Under the pieces are notes generated by a model. It was not told where the DNA came from and did not search any database. It saw only the letters and a program-made list of their open reading frames with translations. Of a stretch of 64,000 nucleotides of DNA, positions 8,630 to 16,798 are shown one piece after another. The first letter of the stretch is position 1. Every line of letters starts with the position of its first letter. This DNA comes from Kaistella jeonii (GTDB taxonomy: Bacteria; Bacteroidota; Bacteroidia; Flavobacteriales; Weeksellaceae). The DNA lies in the NCBI RefSeq assembly GCF_000812865.1, contig NZ_JSYL01000007.1, positions 1-64,000 of the forward strand. The letters are read 5' to 3'. The position numbers were made by a program, and so were the translations under genes.

Positions 8630-10033
8630 TTAAAAATGAATCGCTCTCTTCCCAGTCGCATCCAAAGCCGCTTCTTTCATTGCTTCAGCATACGTTGGAT
8701 GTGCGTGAGACATTCTGGAAATATCTTCAGCACTTGCTCTGTATTCCATTGCAACAACCGCTTCTGCGATTAAATCTGCCGCTCTCGCTCCGATCATGTG
8801 AACTCCAAGAATTTCATCCGTTTTTTCGTCAGCGATCACTTTAATAAAACCATCAACATCACCTGAAGCACGGCTTCTTCCCAAAGCACGCATCGGGAAA
8901 TTACCCACTTTAATGGCAACACCTTCCGCTTTCAATTGCTCTTCTGTTTTACCAACAGCAGCAACTTCTGGCCATGTATAAACAACACCCGGAATCAAAT
9001 TATAATTGATATGCGGTTTTTGTCCAGCGATCAATTCAGCAACCATCGTTCCTTCTTCAGACGCTTTATGCGCCAGCATTGCACCAACTACAACATCACC
9101 GATTGCGTAAATATTAGAAACATTAGTTTGTAAATGTTCGTTCACCTTTACTCTTCCTCTTTCGTTTAAATCAACACCTGCTTTTTCAACAGCAAGACCT
9201 TCAGTGTAAGGTTTTCTACCTACAGCAACCAAAACGTAATCACCTTCGAAAACTACTTCTTCGCCTTTTTTATCTTTCGCGGTCACTTTTACCGTATCTC
9301 CATTTCTTTCCACAGACTGAACTCCCGTAGAAAGGTTGAATTTCATTCCTTGTTTTCTTAGAACTTTATTCAATTCTTTCGATAAAGACGCATCCATGGT
9401 TGGAATAATTTTATCCATAAATTCTACCACCGTTACTTCAGAACCTAATCTTTTGTAAACGGAACCTAATTCCAAACCAATCACACCACCACCGATAACG
9501 ATCAGGTGTTTCGGAATTTCTTTCAGTTCCAGGGCTTCCGTAGAAGTAATAATTCTTTCCTTATCCAAAGTAATAAAAGGAAGCGTACTCGGTTTAGAAC
9601 CCGTTGCGATAATTGTATATTTTGAATCAATGGTTTCCGTAGAACCATCGTTTTTCGTCACTTTGATCTGAGTTGCAGATTCGAAACTTCCAACTCCTTC
9701 GAAAACAGTGATCTTGTTTTTATCCATCAGGAACTGAATTCCTTTCGTTGTTTGATCTACCACTTCACTTTTGCGCGCAATCATTCTAGACAAATCTGCC
9801 ACAGGATCGTTGATGATAATTCCGTGATCAGCAAAAGCATGTTTGGCGTTATAAAAATGCTCCGAACTGTCCAAAAGCGCTTTACTCGGAATACAACCTA
9901 CGTTCAGGCAAGTACCGCCAAGAACCGAATATTTCTCAATAATTGCTGTTTTGAAACCCAGTTGCGCACATCTAATTGCTGCAACATAACCACCAGGACC
10001 GGAACCGATTACGGTAACATCGAATTGACTCAT
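8630..10033 (-). CDS. lpdA: Dihydrolipoyl dehydrogenase (E3)
   Basis: 467 residues, the usual length. It reoxidises dihydrolipoamide of 2-oxo acid dehydrogenase complexes (pyruvate, 2-oxoglutarate, branched-chain) or the glycine cleavage system, using FAD and NAD+. The FAD-binding GSGPGG is at residues 10-15, the redox disulfide CLNVGC at 42-47 and the NAD-binding GGGVIGLELG near 180. The second FAD motif (YAIGDVV) is near 310. The dimer-interface catalytic pair is His445 and Glu450 in HAHPTYAEAM. It stands alone, without E1 or E2 genes next to it, so it is probably shared between complexes. Confidence 0.97.
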   Translation of the reverse strand: MSQFDVTVIGSGPGGYVAAIRCAQLGFKTAIIEKYSVLGGTCLNVGCIPSKALLDSSEHFYNAKHAFADHGIIINDPVADLSRMIARKSEVVDQTTKGIQFLMDKNKITVFEGVGSFESATQIKVTKNDGSTETIDSKYTIIATGSKPSTLPFITLDKERIITSTEALELKEIPKHLIVIGGGVIGLELGSVYKRLGSEVTVVEFMDKIIPTMDASLSKELNKVLRKQGMKFNLSTGVQSVERNGDTVKVTAKDKKGEEVVFEGDYVLVAVGRKPYTEGLAVEKAGVDLNERGRVKVNEHLQTNVSNIYAIGDVVVGAMLAHKASEEGTMVAELIAGQKPHINYNLIPGVVYTWPEVAAVGKTEEQLKAEGVAIKVGNFPMRALGRSRASGDVDGFIKVIADEKTDEILGVHMIGARAADLIAEAVVAMEYRASAEDISRMSHAHPTYAEAMKEAALDATGKRAIHF

Positions 10034-10066
10034 ATTTATCTTTTTATGATTTAATTAAAAGTAGGG

Positions 10067-10074
10067 CAAATTTA
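10067..10074 (-). promoter_or_regulatory. Putative -7 promoter element (TAAATTTG) of lpdA
   Basis: On the minus strand TAAATTTG matches TAnnTTTG, 33 nt before the lpdA ATG, which gives a leader of about 28 nt. The -33 TTG is not evident. Confidence 0.5.
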
Positions 10075-10106
10075 CGAAATATTTTCGCTTTGGATGCTAC
10101 TTTTCG

Positions 10107-10191
10107 TCATTGCGAGTAACGAAACAATCTGTTGAATAATTTCCTGACTGTCATTGCGAGGAATGAGGAATGAATGACGTGGCAATCTGTT
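10107..10191. repeat. Two copies of a 'TCATTGCGAG...CAATCTGTT' dispersed repeat
   Basis: TCATTGCGAG...ACAATCTGTT (10107-10133) recurs as TCATTGCGAG...GCAATCTGTT (10151-10191) with a 14-base insertion. Short repeats of this TCATTGCGAG/GCAATCT type are widespread between genes in many bacteria and behave like REP or MITE-type repeats. They are non-coding here. Confidence 0.7.
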
Positions 10192-10212
10192 AACTAAAAT
10201 GCTAATATTTTT

Positions 10213-10318
10213 TAGAAGCCGGGAACCTGCTTTCCGCTATATCTTTTTTGCTCGAAAACATATTTATAAAAAGAAAATTTCGAGCAATGCAAAAAAGGAT
10301 GCCGCTGCAATCAGGGCT
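10213..10318 (-). repeat. Bipartite structured repeat element, copy A
   Basis: Read on the minus strand, the left arm AGCCCTGATTGCAGCGGCAT plus CCTTTTTT and the right arm AAAAAAGATATAGCGGAAAG flank a variable part with its own hairpin (TGCTCGAAA/TTTCGAGCA). Almost the same two arms occur at 25403-25476, and diverged versions at 32570-32654 and 48091-48158. It may be a structured RNA, a large terminator or a mobile palindromic unit. Confidence 0.75.
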
Positions 10319-10378
10319 ATGAGATTGGGATTTGAAAGAAATCTTTGTACATTTACTTGTTTGCAGAAATTGAAACCA

Positions 10379-10918
10379 ATGAAACAAAAAAAGAAAATAT
10401 TTGAACAACACCTCTATCATGAAATTGAAGATGAAGACAAGGCTGAAGAATACTTAGACAATTCTCTTCCTCTCATAGGATTAGTTGTTATGTATTTTAA
10501 TGGCCTTGAAAAATCGCTTGATAGTATAATTTGTCAAATGTTCACTGATAGAACAGATGCAACTGGACTAATTGTATTGCACAAGATGAGTTATTCGACA
10601 AAGGTAGATTTATTCAAAAGATTTAGTGATGAGTTCCATCTCTGTTGTGAAAATAAAATTGAGGAATTTGAAAACTTAATTTCCAATCTTAAGGAAACTG
10701 GGAGATTACGCAATTTAGTTGTCCACGCAGATTGGGAAAACACAGATGATGACGGTTACACTTATGTAAACCTAAGAATTTCAACTAATGGTATGGAACA
10801 AGAATATTTACAATTCTCCGAAGACTCACTAAAAGAAATTATTGAGTTAATTTTCACAAGTCGTCAGCAATTGGGAAATTATTGGGATAAACGAAATGAG
10901 GAATTATATAAAAATTAA
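10379..10918 (+). CDS. Possible HEPN-domain protein
   Basis: 179 residues from the ATG at 10379. An in-frame ATG at 10199 lies inside repeat DNA and its 60 extra residues are translated repeat, so I reject it. The protein is all-helical in appearance: an acidic N-terminus, then GLVVMYFNGLEKSLDSIICQ (about 40-60), and near residue 118 the segment GRLRNLVVHADWE. The R-x4-H spacing (RNLVVH) is the signature of HEPN nucleases, found in toxins, abortive-infection proteins and nucleotidyltransferase partners. I do not recognise a named family. The following gene has the same orientation after 93 nt. A defence role is inference from motif and context only. Confidence 0.55.
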   Translation: MKQKKKIFEQHLYHEIEDEDKAEEYLDNSLPLIGLVVMYFNGLEKSLDSIICQMFTDRTDATGLIVLHKMSYSTKVDLFKRFSDEFHLCCENKIEEFENLISNLKETGRLRNLVVHADWENTDDDGYTYVNLRISTNGMEQEYLQFSEDSLKEIIELIFTSRQQLGNYWDKRNEELYKN

Positions 10919-11011
10919 AACCTACTGCTAAATAATTAATAAAGATTTTCGATCATTCATGAAATTTTGGAATGAATATAAACTCATTCATTTTTAAAAA
11001 GTATATTTATT

Positions 11012-11443
11012 ATGAATAATAATCGTGTAAAACACAAAATTTTAAAACATCTTTCCATTAGTTATGTGGCAATGAAAAATGATAATTTGGCAAATCCTGA
11101 ATACAATTTTGGTTTGAGCTATGAGCGCCTACAACTTCTTATTAAAGAAGAAGATAATGAAGCATTCAATGTATTTCAATATTTAAATGAAACTAATGAA
11201 GTTGGGGTTAAAAATATCGGATTTGACGGATTATATTTAACTTCTAATGGTTATATTTCTTTTGCAGAAGAAAAATACTTAAAACGCAACCAGAATATTT
11301 TATTAAAATTTTTAAAAAACGTTGTACAGATACTGATTCCCATACTATCTTTAATAATTGCGATAACAGCTTTAACAATAAAAAATTCAAAACTTGAAAA
11401 ACGTATTGAAAATATTGAAAAAGTTGTAGGCAAACAACATTAA
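11012..11443 (+). CDS. Winged-helix-like protein with C-terminal membrane anchor
   Basis: 143 residues, not a named family that I recognise. The first 90 residues look like a small winged helix: helices VKHKILKHLSISYVAM and YERLQLLIKEEDNEAFNVFQYL, then GLYLTSNGYISFAEEKY, similar to the 'LTxxGxxxF' wing of many small regulators. One transmembrane helix follows (about 108-126, VVQILIPILSLIIAITALTI), then a short coiled coil (KLEKRIENIEKVV). This would put a DNA- or protein-binding head at the inner membrane. It may work with the upstream HEPN-like gene, since the two lie together in a repeat-bounded patch. Confidence 0.6.
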   Translation: MNNNRVKHKILKHLSISYVAMKNDNLANPEYNFGLSYERLQLLIKEEDNEAFNVFQYLNETNEVGVKNIGFDGLYLTSNGYISFAEEKYLKRNQNILLKFLKNVVQILIPILSLIIAITALTIKNSKLEKRIENIEKVVGKQH

Positions 11444-11509
11444 ATTTTAACCTTATTCCTTAGATCAATCGCACGAATTCAACAGAGTGATAAAGAATAT
11501 TTAATATTA

Positions 11510-12217
11510 ATGAAAATCCCCACAATCCACGGTTATATTAACAGAAGAATTTTAATCAACTTCACTGCTGATCTAAAATCGGTGGAGAAAATAATTCCAT
11601 TTCCTTTTCGACCAAAAATTTACAAAGGCAAAGCAATTGTAGGAATTTTTTTGATCAGATTAAAAGACATTAAACCAAAAGGTTTTCCAAACTTCATCGG
11701 CGTAAATTCTGAAAACGGCGCCCACAGAATTGCCGTTGAATGGGACGAAAATGGGGAAATAAAATCGGGCGTTTACATTCCACGCAGAGACACTTCTCTA
11801 AAATTAAATGCCTTTGTTGGCGGTCGACTATTTCCAGGCAAACATTATTTAGCAAAATTCAACGTACAAGAAGTAAACGGAAATTATCACATCGACTTTA
11901 AAAGTTCAGACGAAACCGAAACATCCATTGATGCAGCTGAAACCAAAGCATTTAATGAGAACTCAATCTTCGAGACTTTAGAAAACGCTTCTGAGTTTTT
12001 TAAAAATAGCGACCTTGGATATTCACCCAACAACGAAAAGTTTGATGGATTACGATTGAAAGCCTACAATTGGGAAGTCAAACCGCTTAAAGTCTCAAAT
12101 GTGAAATCAAGCTTTTTCGAAAATGAAGAAATCTTTCCAAAAGGTTCTGTGAATTTTGATAACGCTTTATTGATGACCAATATTGAGCACGAATGGAAAA
12201 GTGAGCAGGAGAAATAA
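11510..12217 (+). CDS. DUF2071 (YqjF-like) domain protein
   Basis: 235 residues. The layout fits the DUF2071/YqjF family: an N-terminal IHGYINRRILINFTADLKSVEKIIPFPF segment, then FLIRLKDIKPKGFP, HRIAVEWDENGEIKSGVYIPRRDTSL and RLFPGKHYLAKFNV, in the order seen in that family. The protein is predicted cytosolic, with no signal peptide. YqjF-type proteins have been linked to responses to nitroaromatic compounds in Bacillus, but the biochemical function is not established. It is monocistronic, with a terminator 30 nt after the stop codon. Confidence 0.7.
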   Translation: MKIPTIHGYINRRILINFTADLKSVEKIIPFPFRPKIYKGKAIVGIFLIRLKDIKPKGFPNFIGVNSENGAHRIAVEWDENGEIKSGVYIPRRDTSLKLNAFVGGRLFPGKHYLAKFNVQEVNGNYHIDFKSSDETETSIDAAETKAFNENSIFETLENASEFFKNSDLGYSPNNEKFDGLRLKAYNWEVKPLKVSNVKSSFFENEEIFPKGSVNFDNALLMTNIEHEWKSEQEK

Positions 12218-12247
12218 GTCATAAAAAAATTAATTTTTACACCTAAA

Positions 12248-12271
12248 AAAGACGCAATCAAAGGCGTCTTT
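12248..12271 (+). terminator. Terminator of the DUF2071 gene
   Basis: AAAGACGC (12248-12255) pairs with GCGTCTTT (12264-12271) around an 8-nt loop, followed by TAATTTTT. Confidence 0.8.
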
Positions 12272-12385
12272 AATTTTTCACAAATTAATCAACCTTCCTG
12301 ATAAACAACATCATCAGAAAAAGTCTAAAATCTATTTCTAAAACTGACCTAAATCATTTCAAACATCGTCCAAACCTCATCATAG

Positions 12386-12568
12386 AAAGAATTTAAGACA
12401 AAAAGCCTTTACCATTATACTGAAAACGATAAGGTAAAACCTTTCGGAACTATCGTATTTACTTTACTTTTGGCATTAGTAATAAGATATAGAATTTCAC
12501 TCTTTTTTGGAGTGATCCTACCTTTTCCAGCATTAGAAAAATTTTATCAAAGAACAAATATTGATTGA
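12386..12568 (+). pseudogene. Remnant of a small membrane-protein gene without a start codon
   Basis: An open frame with no ATG, GTG or TTG at a sensible place ends at the TGA at 12566-12568. It encodes YHYTENDKVKPFG followed by a hydrophobic helix (TIVFTLLLALVIRYRI), then a second short hydrophobic part (SLFFGVILPFPALEKF). Helix composition and codon use look coding, but no start is seen. It is best read as the decayed 3' end of a gene, or a gene with a damaged 5' end. The intact small membrane protein gene follows 9 nt later. Confidence 0.4.
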
Positions 12569-12577
12569 CCTGACCCG

Positions 12578-12826
12578 ATGAAAAAACCCATAAAACTGCT
12601 TTTAATAAGCGTTCTTTTTTTTACATTTCTCTACTTAACATTTATTTTTAAGCAGTATTTTAACATCGCTTCAGTTGAAATTTCAGAATTAAATACCTAC
12701 GTGAATGGTTATGTTGTGTACTTATTCATCCTGTTTCTTTTATTTTCATTTACCGTAAGTTTCATGTTGGTTCGGGAAATATTGAGCATCAGAAAAAAAT
12801 TAAAGCAAATTCGATCGGGACAATAA
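12578..12826 (+). CDS. Small two-helix membrane protein
   Basis: 82 residues with two hydrophobic helices (about 7-24 and 45-67) and a basic C-terminus (REILSIRKKLKQIRSG), so both ends are likely cytoplasmic. No family is recognised. The start is the ATG at 12578 after TGACCTGACCCG; no strong ribosome-binding site is visible, which is common in Bacteroidota. It directly follows a damaged membrane-protein remnant and ends at a bidirectional terminator shared with the ribonucleotide reductase gene. Confidence 0.55.
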   Translation: MKKPIKLLLISVLFFTFLYLTFIFKQYFNIASVEISELNTYVNGYVVYLFILFLLFSFTVSFMLVREILSIRKKLKQIRSGQ

Positions 12827-12897
12827 TTTTTTTTTAGTAATAAAATATAAATTTTTCCTTACTATTCTTTAGCACATTCTTAAATAGTCAAGATTCA

Positions 12898-12932
12898 AAA
12901 ATCCGCCACAATATCAAATTGAGGCGGATTTT
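12898..12932. terminator. Bidirectional terminator between the small membrane protein gene and nrdJ
   Basis: AAATCCGCC (12899-12907) and GGCGGATTT (12923-12931) form a strong stem that continues with CAAT/ATTG after an A-A mismatch. It has A-rich and T-rich flanks suited to both convergent genes. Confidence 0.85.
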
Positions 12933-12961
12933 AAATTTATAAAGATTCTTGCTCTACTATT

Positions 12962-15514
12962 CTACCCACACTTACTATTCCCACAATTCTTGCAAGTCAA
13001 GCAACCTTCCTGATAAACCACCTGGTCAGAACCACAACTCGAACATTTTCCAGCAGCTTCGGTTCCATCGGCGATATAGCGTTTCAAAGCACGTGCAACT
13101 CCAGCTTTCCAGTTGTTGATGGATTCAGAATCGAGTTCTAAACGGTTAATTAATTCCACCGCATTTTCAATCGGCATTCCGTGTCTCAATGTTCCGGAAA
13201 TCAGTTTTGCATAATTCCAGAATTCTGGTTTGAACTTGTGCGAAAGTCCCTCAATCGTTGTTTTATAACCACGCTGATTTTTAAACTGGAAATCATAACG
13301 GGATTTTCCATTTTCATCCTGGTTTTTAATAATTACGCCATCATTCACCCAACGTGGAACGGAAATCCCTTCCTCATCTTCGGCTAAACCTGTGAAAATT
13401 TCGTAAGGTTTGCCTTCAATTAATCCGACAAATGCAATCCATTTTTCTTTATTATTTTGAAAACGAACAACATCCGCTTCTAAAATATGCGGTCTTTTCG
13501 TTGGGAATACCGACGTAATCATCTCAGGTTTTTCGTCTTTTTTCTCATCTGCGGAAATCAAAACTCCAGAACGCGAACCGTCGCGATAAACGGTCACACC
13601 TTTGCAACCAACTTCCCACGCTTTGATGTAGAGTTGATTCACTAATTCTTCCGTCGCATCGTTCGGAACATTGATCGTCACCGAAATCGAATGATCTACC
13701 CATTTCTGAATCGAACCTTGCATTTCTACTTTGCTCAACCAATCCACATCATTGGAAGTCGCTTTGTAATAAGGCGATTGCTCAATAATTTTATTCAATT
13801 CCTCTTGAGAATAATTTTTGTCCGTGTCGATTCCATTGACTTCCATCCATTCTTTAAAACGGTGGTGAAAAACCAAATACTCTTCCCAGGAATCGCCAAC
13901 TTCATCTACAAAATCCACACGAATATCCTGATCGTTTGGATTTACTTTTCTGCGTCTTTTATAAACGGGCATAAAGACAGGTTCAATTCCAGACGAAGTT
14001 TGCGACATTAAAGACGTACTTCCTGTCGGAGCAATCGTCAATAAAGCAATATTTCTTCTACCGTATTTTATCAAATCTTCATACAATTTAGGATCCGCTT
14101 CTTTCAATCTTAAAATGAAAGGATTTTTCGCTTCTCTTTTAGCATCATAAATTGCAAACGCTCCTCTTTCTTTCGCCATTTCCACCGATGAACGATACGC
14201 AGCCAAAGCCAAAGTTTTATGGACAGAAGTCGCAAATTCGTTTCCTTCTTTACTTCCATATTGAATATTTAAAGCAGCCAACATATCGCCTTCTGCGGTA
14301 ATTCCAACGCCGGTTCTTCTACCTTCAATTGTTTTGTGACGAATTTTTGTCCAGAGATTTTTCTCGGTTGCTTTGATTTCATCTCCTTCTGGATCAGATT
14401 CTATCTTTGCTAGAATCGCATCAATTTTTTCAATTTCCAGATCGATAATATCATCCATCATTCTTTGGGCGTAACCAACATGCTGCTTGAATAATTCAAA
14501 ATTAAATTTCGCTTTTTTCGTGAACGGATTTTCGACATACGAGAAAAGATTCACGGCCAACAATCGACAAGAATCATACGGACACAAAGGAATTTCACCA
14601 CACGGATTTGTGGAAACCGTTTCGTAGCCGAGATCTGCATAACAATCTGGCAAAGATTCATTAATAATGGTATCCCAGAAAAGAATTCCCGGTTCGGCAG
14701 ATTTCCAAGCGTTGTGAATAATTTTATCCCAAAGATCAGTCGCTTTTATTTCCTTTTGAAACTTCGGGTTTTGACTGTGAATCGGATATTTCTGAATATA
14801 CTTTTCTTTTCCAACAACCGCTTTCATAAACTCATCATCGATTCTTACAGAAATATTCGCACCCGTAATTTTTCCCTGCTCCAATTTTGCATCCACAAAA
14901 TCTTCAGAGTCTGGATGATTCACAGAAACCGAAAGCATTAAAGCGCCTCTTCTTCCATCCTGCGCAACTTCGCGCGTCGAGTTTGAATATCTTTCCATAA
15001 ACGGAACCAAGCCAGTCGAAGTCAAAGCAGAGTTCTTTACCGCAGAACCTTTCGGACGAATATGGGACAAATCGTGACCAACTCCACCACGGCGTTTCAT
15101 CAATTGAACTTGCTCTTCGTCGATCTTCATGATGCTACCGTAAGAATCACTTTGTGTTCCGCTGCCAATTACAAAACAATTTGAAAGAGAAGCAATCTGG
15201 AAATTATTGCCAATTCCCGTCATCGGACTTCCTTGTGGAATAATATATTTAAATTTTTTAATGAGATCGAAAACCTTTTCTTCCGAAAGTGAGTTCGGAT
15301 ATTTCGCTTCAACTCTGGCAATTTCCGACGCAATCCGGTGATGCATATCATCAGGATTTTGCTCGTAAATATTGCCCGCTGAATCTTTTAGGGCATATTT
15401 ACTCACCCAAACTTTGGCGGCCAAATCATCACCTTCGAAATATTGTAAAGAAGATTGAATTGCTTCATCGTAAGTATAAGTTTTTATTTTTTTTGCAAAG
15501 GCAGTTGCTTCCAT
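12962..15514 (-). CDS. nrdJ: Adenosylcobalamin-dependent (class II) ribonucleotide reductase
   Basis: 850 residues. It reduces ribonucleotides to deoxyribonucleotides using a radical made from adenosylcobalamin, and so works with or without oxygen. The conserved Cys113 (SNCFVIG) should be one of the redox pair. The radical-site motif NPCGE has Asn303, Cys305 and Glu307, and APTGSTSLMSQTSSGIEP is the usual nucleotide-binding stretch. The last 27 residues are a Cys-rich zinc-ribbon tail (CSSC...CLTCKNC...CG), as in NrdJ/NrdZ-type class II enzymes; the tail Cys residues probably re-reduce the active site. Single gene with its own terminator. No cobalamin riboswitch is seen in the 147-nt upstream gap. 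Confidence 0.93.
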   Translation of the reverse strand: MEATAFAKKIKTYTYDEAIQSSLQYFEGDDLAAKVWVSKYALKDSAGNIYEQNPDDMHHRIASEIARVEAKYPNSLSEEKVFDLIKKFKYIIPQGSPMTGIGNNFQIASLSNCFVIGSGTQSDSYGSIMKIDEEQVQLMKRRGGVGHDLSHIRPKGSAVKNSALTSTGLVPFMERYSNSTREVAQDGRRGALMLSVSVNHPDSEDFVDAKLEQGKITGANISVRIDDEFMKAVVGKEKYIQKYPIHSQNPKFQKEIKATDLWDKIIHNAWKSAEPGILFWDTIINESLPDCYADLGYETVSTNPCGEIPLCPYDSCRLLAVNLFSYVENPFTKKAKFNFELFKQHVGYAQRMMDDIIDLEIEKIDAILAKIESDPEGDEIKATEKNLWTKIRHKTIEGRRTGVGITAEGDMLAALNIQYGSKEGNEFATSVHKTLALAAYRSSVEMAKERGAFAIYDAKREAKNPFILRLKEADPKLYEDLIKYGRRNIALLTIAPTGSTSLMSQTSSGIEPVFMPVYKRRRKVNPNDQDIRVDFVDEVGDSWEEYLVFHHRFKEWMEVNGIDTDKNYSQEELNKIIEQSPYYKATSNDVDWLSKVEMQGSIQKWVDHSISVTINVPNDATEELVNQLYIKAWEVGCKGVTVYRDGSRSGVLISADEKKDEKPEMITSVFPTKRPHILEADVVRFQNNKEKWIAFVGLIEGKPYEIFTGLAEDEEGISVPRWVNDGVIIKNQDENGKSRYDFQFKNQRGYKTTIEGLSHKFKPEFWNYAKLISGTLRHGMPIENAVELINRLELDSESINNWKAGVARALKRYIADGTEAAGKCSSCGSDQVVYQEGCLTCKNCGNSKCG

Positions 15515-15661
15515 AATTATTTTTTTTGACGAAATAAATATACAGAAGTATCTTTCAATAAAAAAAAGTTTACAAATAATTTAATTTAAAATATTGATTA
15601 TCAATTAAATAAATATATTAACAGTAATGAAAGTTTACAAAAAACAAAAATTATTTATGAT

Positions 15662-16741
15662 TTAAATCACAATTTCTTTGAAGATATTTTCGTACTTATC
15701 CAGAATAATTTCTTTAGAAAACCGAGAAGATATAGAATTTTTGATGGCTCCAGAATCATGAGTTTCTTCAAGAATACTAAATATTTTATCGGCAAATTCC
15801 TGATGGTTTTCGATATTTGAAATCTCCCCATTTATTCCAGGTTGAATAATTTCTGTTATTCCGCCAAGACAATTATTTGCCAAAGAATAAGTTCCACACG
15901 CTCCTGCCTCCAACAAAACGTTTGGAAAACCTTCGTAACGGGAAGAAAGAATGAATAAATCAGCAAATTTCAAAAATTGATAAGGATTTTTTTGCTGTCC
16001 GTGGAAGATGACATTTTCTAAACCTAAATCGCTTTTCATTTTATGAAGCAATTCTCTATCTCGTCCATCTCCTAAAATATGAAGTAAGATTTTTTCATTT
16101 TTTAAATGACTAAAAACTTTTAACAAATTATCAAAACCTTTTCTGGAAGAAAGGTTTCCAATGGCAACAATATTATTAAAATTATTTTTGAAAGATTCCG
16201 GCTTTTCTGAGAAAGCTAATTTTTCTTCGATAAAATCAAAATCAACCGGATTATTGATCTTGATCAATTTCTCTTTTTTAATTTTGAAATTCTCGATCAG
16301 ATCATTTTGCATGTCATCACTCTGACAAATAATCTTATCATAATTATTGTAAAACTTGTAAAAAAATCTTATTTCCTTTCTGGTAACGTGTTGCGAAACG
16401 ACATTTGTTTCTCTCGCGATGAATTTTATTTTTGGAAAAAACTTAATAAACAAAGCCAAATACGCATTTACTTCTCCAAAACCACTGAAAACAATATCGG
16501 GTTCTCTTTTGCGGATTTCCTTTAAAATTGGCAATAATGAATGGCGAATTCTTGGAGTTTTTAGATCAATAATCTCGATATCGTCTTTTAAAAATTCCAG
16601 ATAACCACCTTCTTTTCTTAAGAGAAGAATTTTAGGTTCGAATTTTTCGCGTGGCAAATGATTCGCAATCGTGGTGACAATTCTTTCTGCGCCACCAGTT
16701 TCTAAATCGGGAAGTATAAGTAGAATAGAGATTTTTTTCAT
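15662..16741 (-). CDS. GT4-family glycosyltransferase
   Basis: 359 residues, GT-B fold, glycosyltransferase family 4. The N-terminal domain opens with ILPDLETGGAERIV, the usual acceptor-side Gly-rich loop. The C-terminal domain holds VAIGNLSSRKGFDNLL, HILGDGRDRELL and the nucleotide-sugar binding E-x7-E motif (EGFPNVLLEAGA, about residues 272-283). It probably adds a sugar during synthesis of a surface polysaccharide or glycolipid. It is not in a polysaccharide gene cluster here, so donor and acceptor cannot be named. Confidence 0.88.
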   Translation of the reverse strand: MKKISILLILPDLETGGAERIVTTIANHLPREKFEPKILLLRKEGGYLEFLKDDIEIIDLKTPRIRHSLLPILKEIRKREPDIVFSGFGEVNAYLALFIKFFPKIKFIARETNVVSQHVTRKEIRFFYKFYNNYDKIICQSDDMQNDLIENFKIKKEKLIKINNPVDFDFIEEKLAFSEKPESFKNNFNNIVAIGNLSSRKGFDNLLKVFSHLKNEKILLHILGDGRDRELLHKMKSDLGLENVIFHGQQKNPYQFLKFADLFILSSRYEGFPNVLLEAGACGTYSLANNCLGGITEIIQPGINGEISNIENHQEFADKIFSILEETHDSGAIKNSISSRFSKEIILDKYENIFKEIVI

Positions 16742-16756
16742 GCTTTTCTTAAGAAA

Positions 16757-16788
16757 ACCTTGTCAAAGTTCCAAACCGTGATAAGGTT
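16757..16788. repeat. Inverted repeat AACCTTGTCA / TGATAAGGTT
   Basis: Ten-base arms with one mismatch, separated by 12 bases, in the short gap between the GT4 gene start and the end of the broken toxin gene. It resembles AACCTTG-type palindromic repeats; a related AAACCT/AGGTTT palindrome is at 38625-38639. It may also act as a transcript end for the recQ-antitoxin-toxin unit, although a T-run is lacking. Confidence 0.5.
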
Positions 16789-16798
16789 AAATGCGAAT

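Noticed and set aside
10199-10378. N-terminal 60-residue extension of the HEPN-like gene
   Set aside because: It is translated from the bipartite repeat element and has no protein character; the ATG at 10379 is the likely start.
15515-15661. Cobalamin riboswitch before the B12-dependent reductase
   Set aside because: The 147-nt gap is AT-rich and lacks a B12-box-like sequence or a set of suitable stems.
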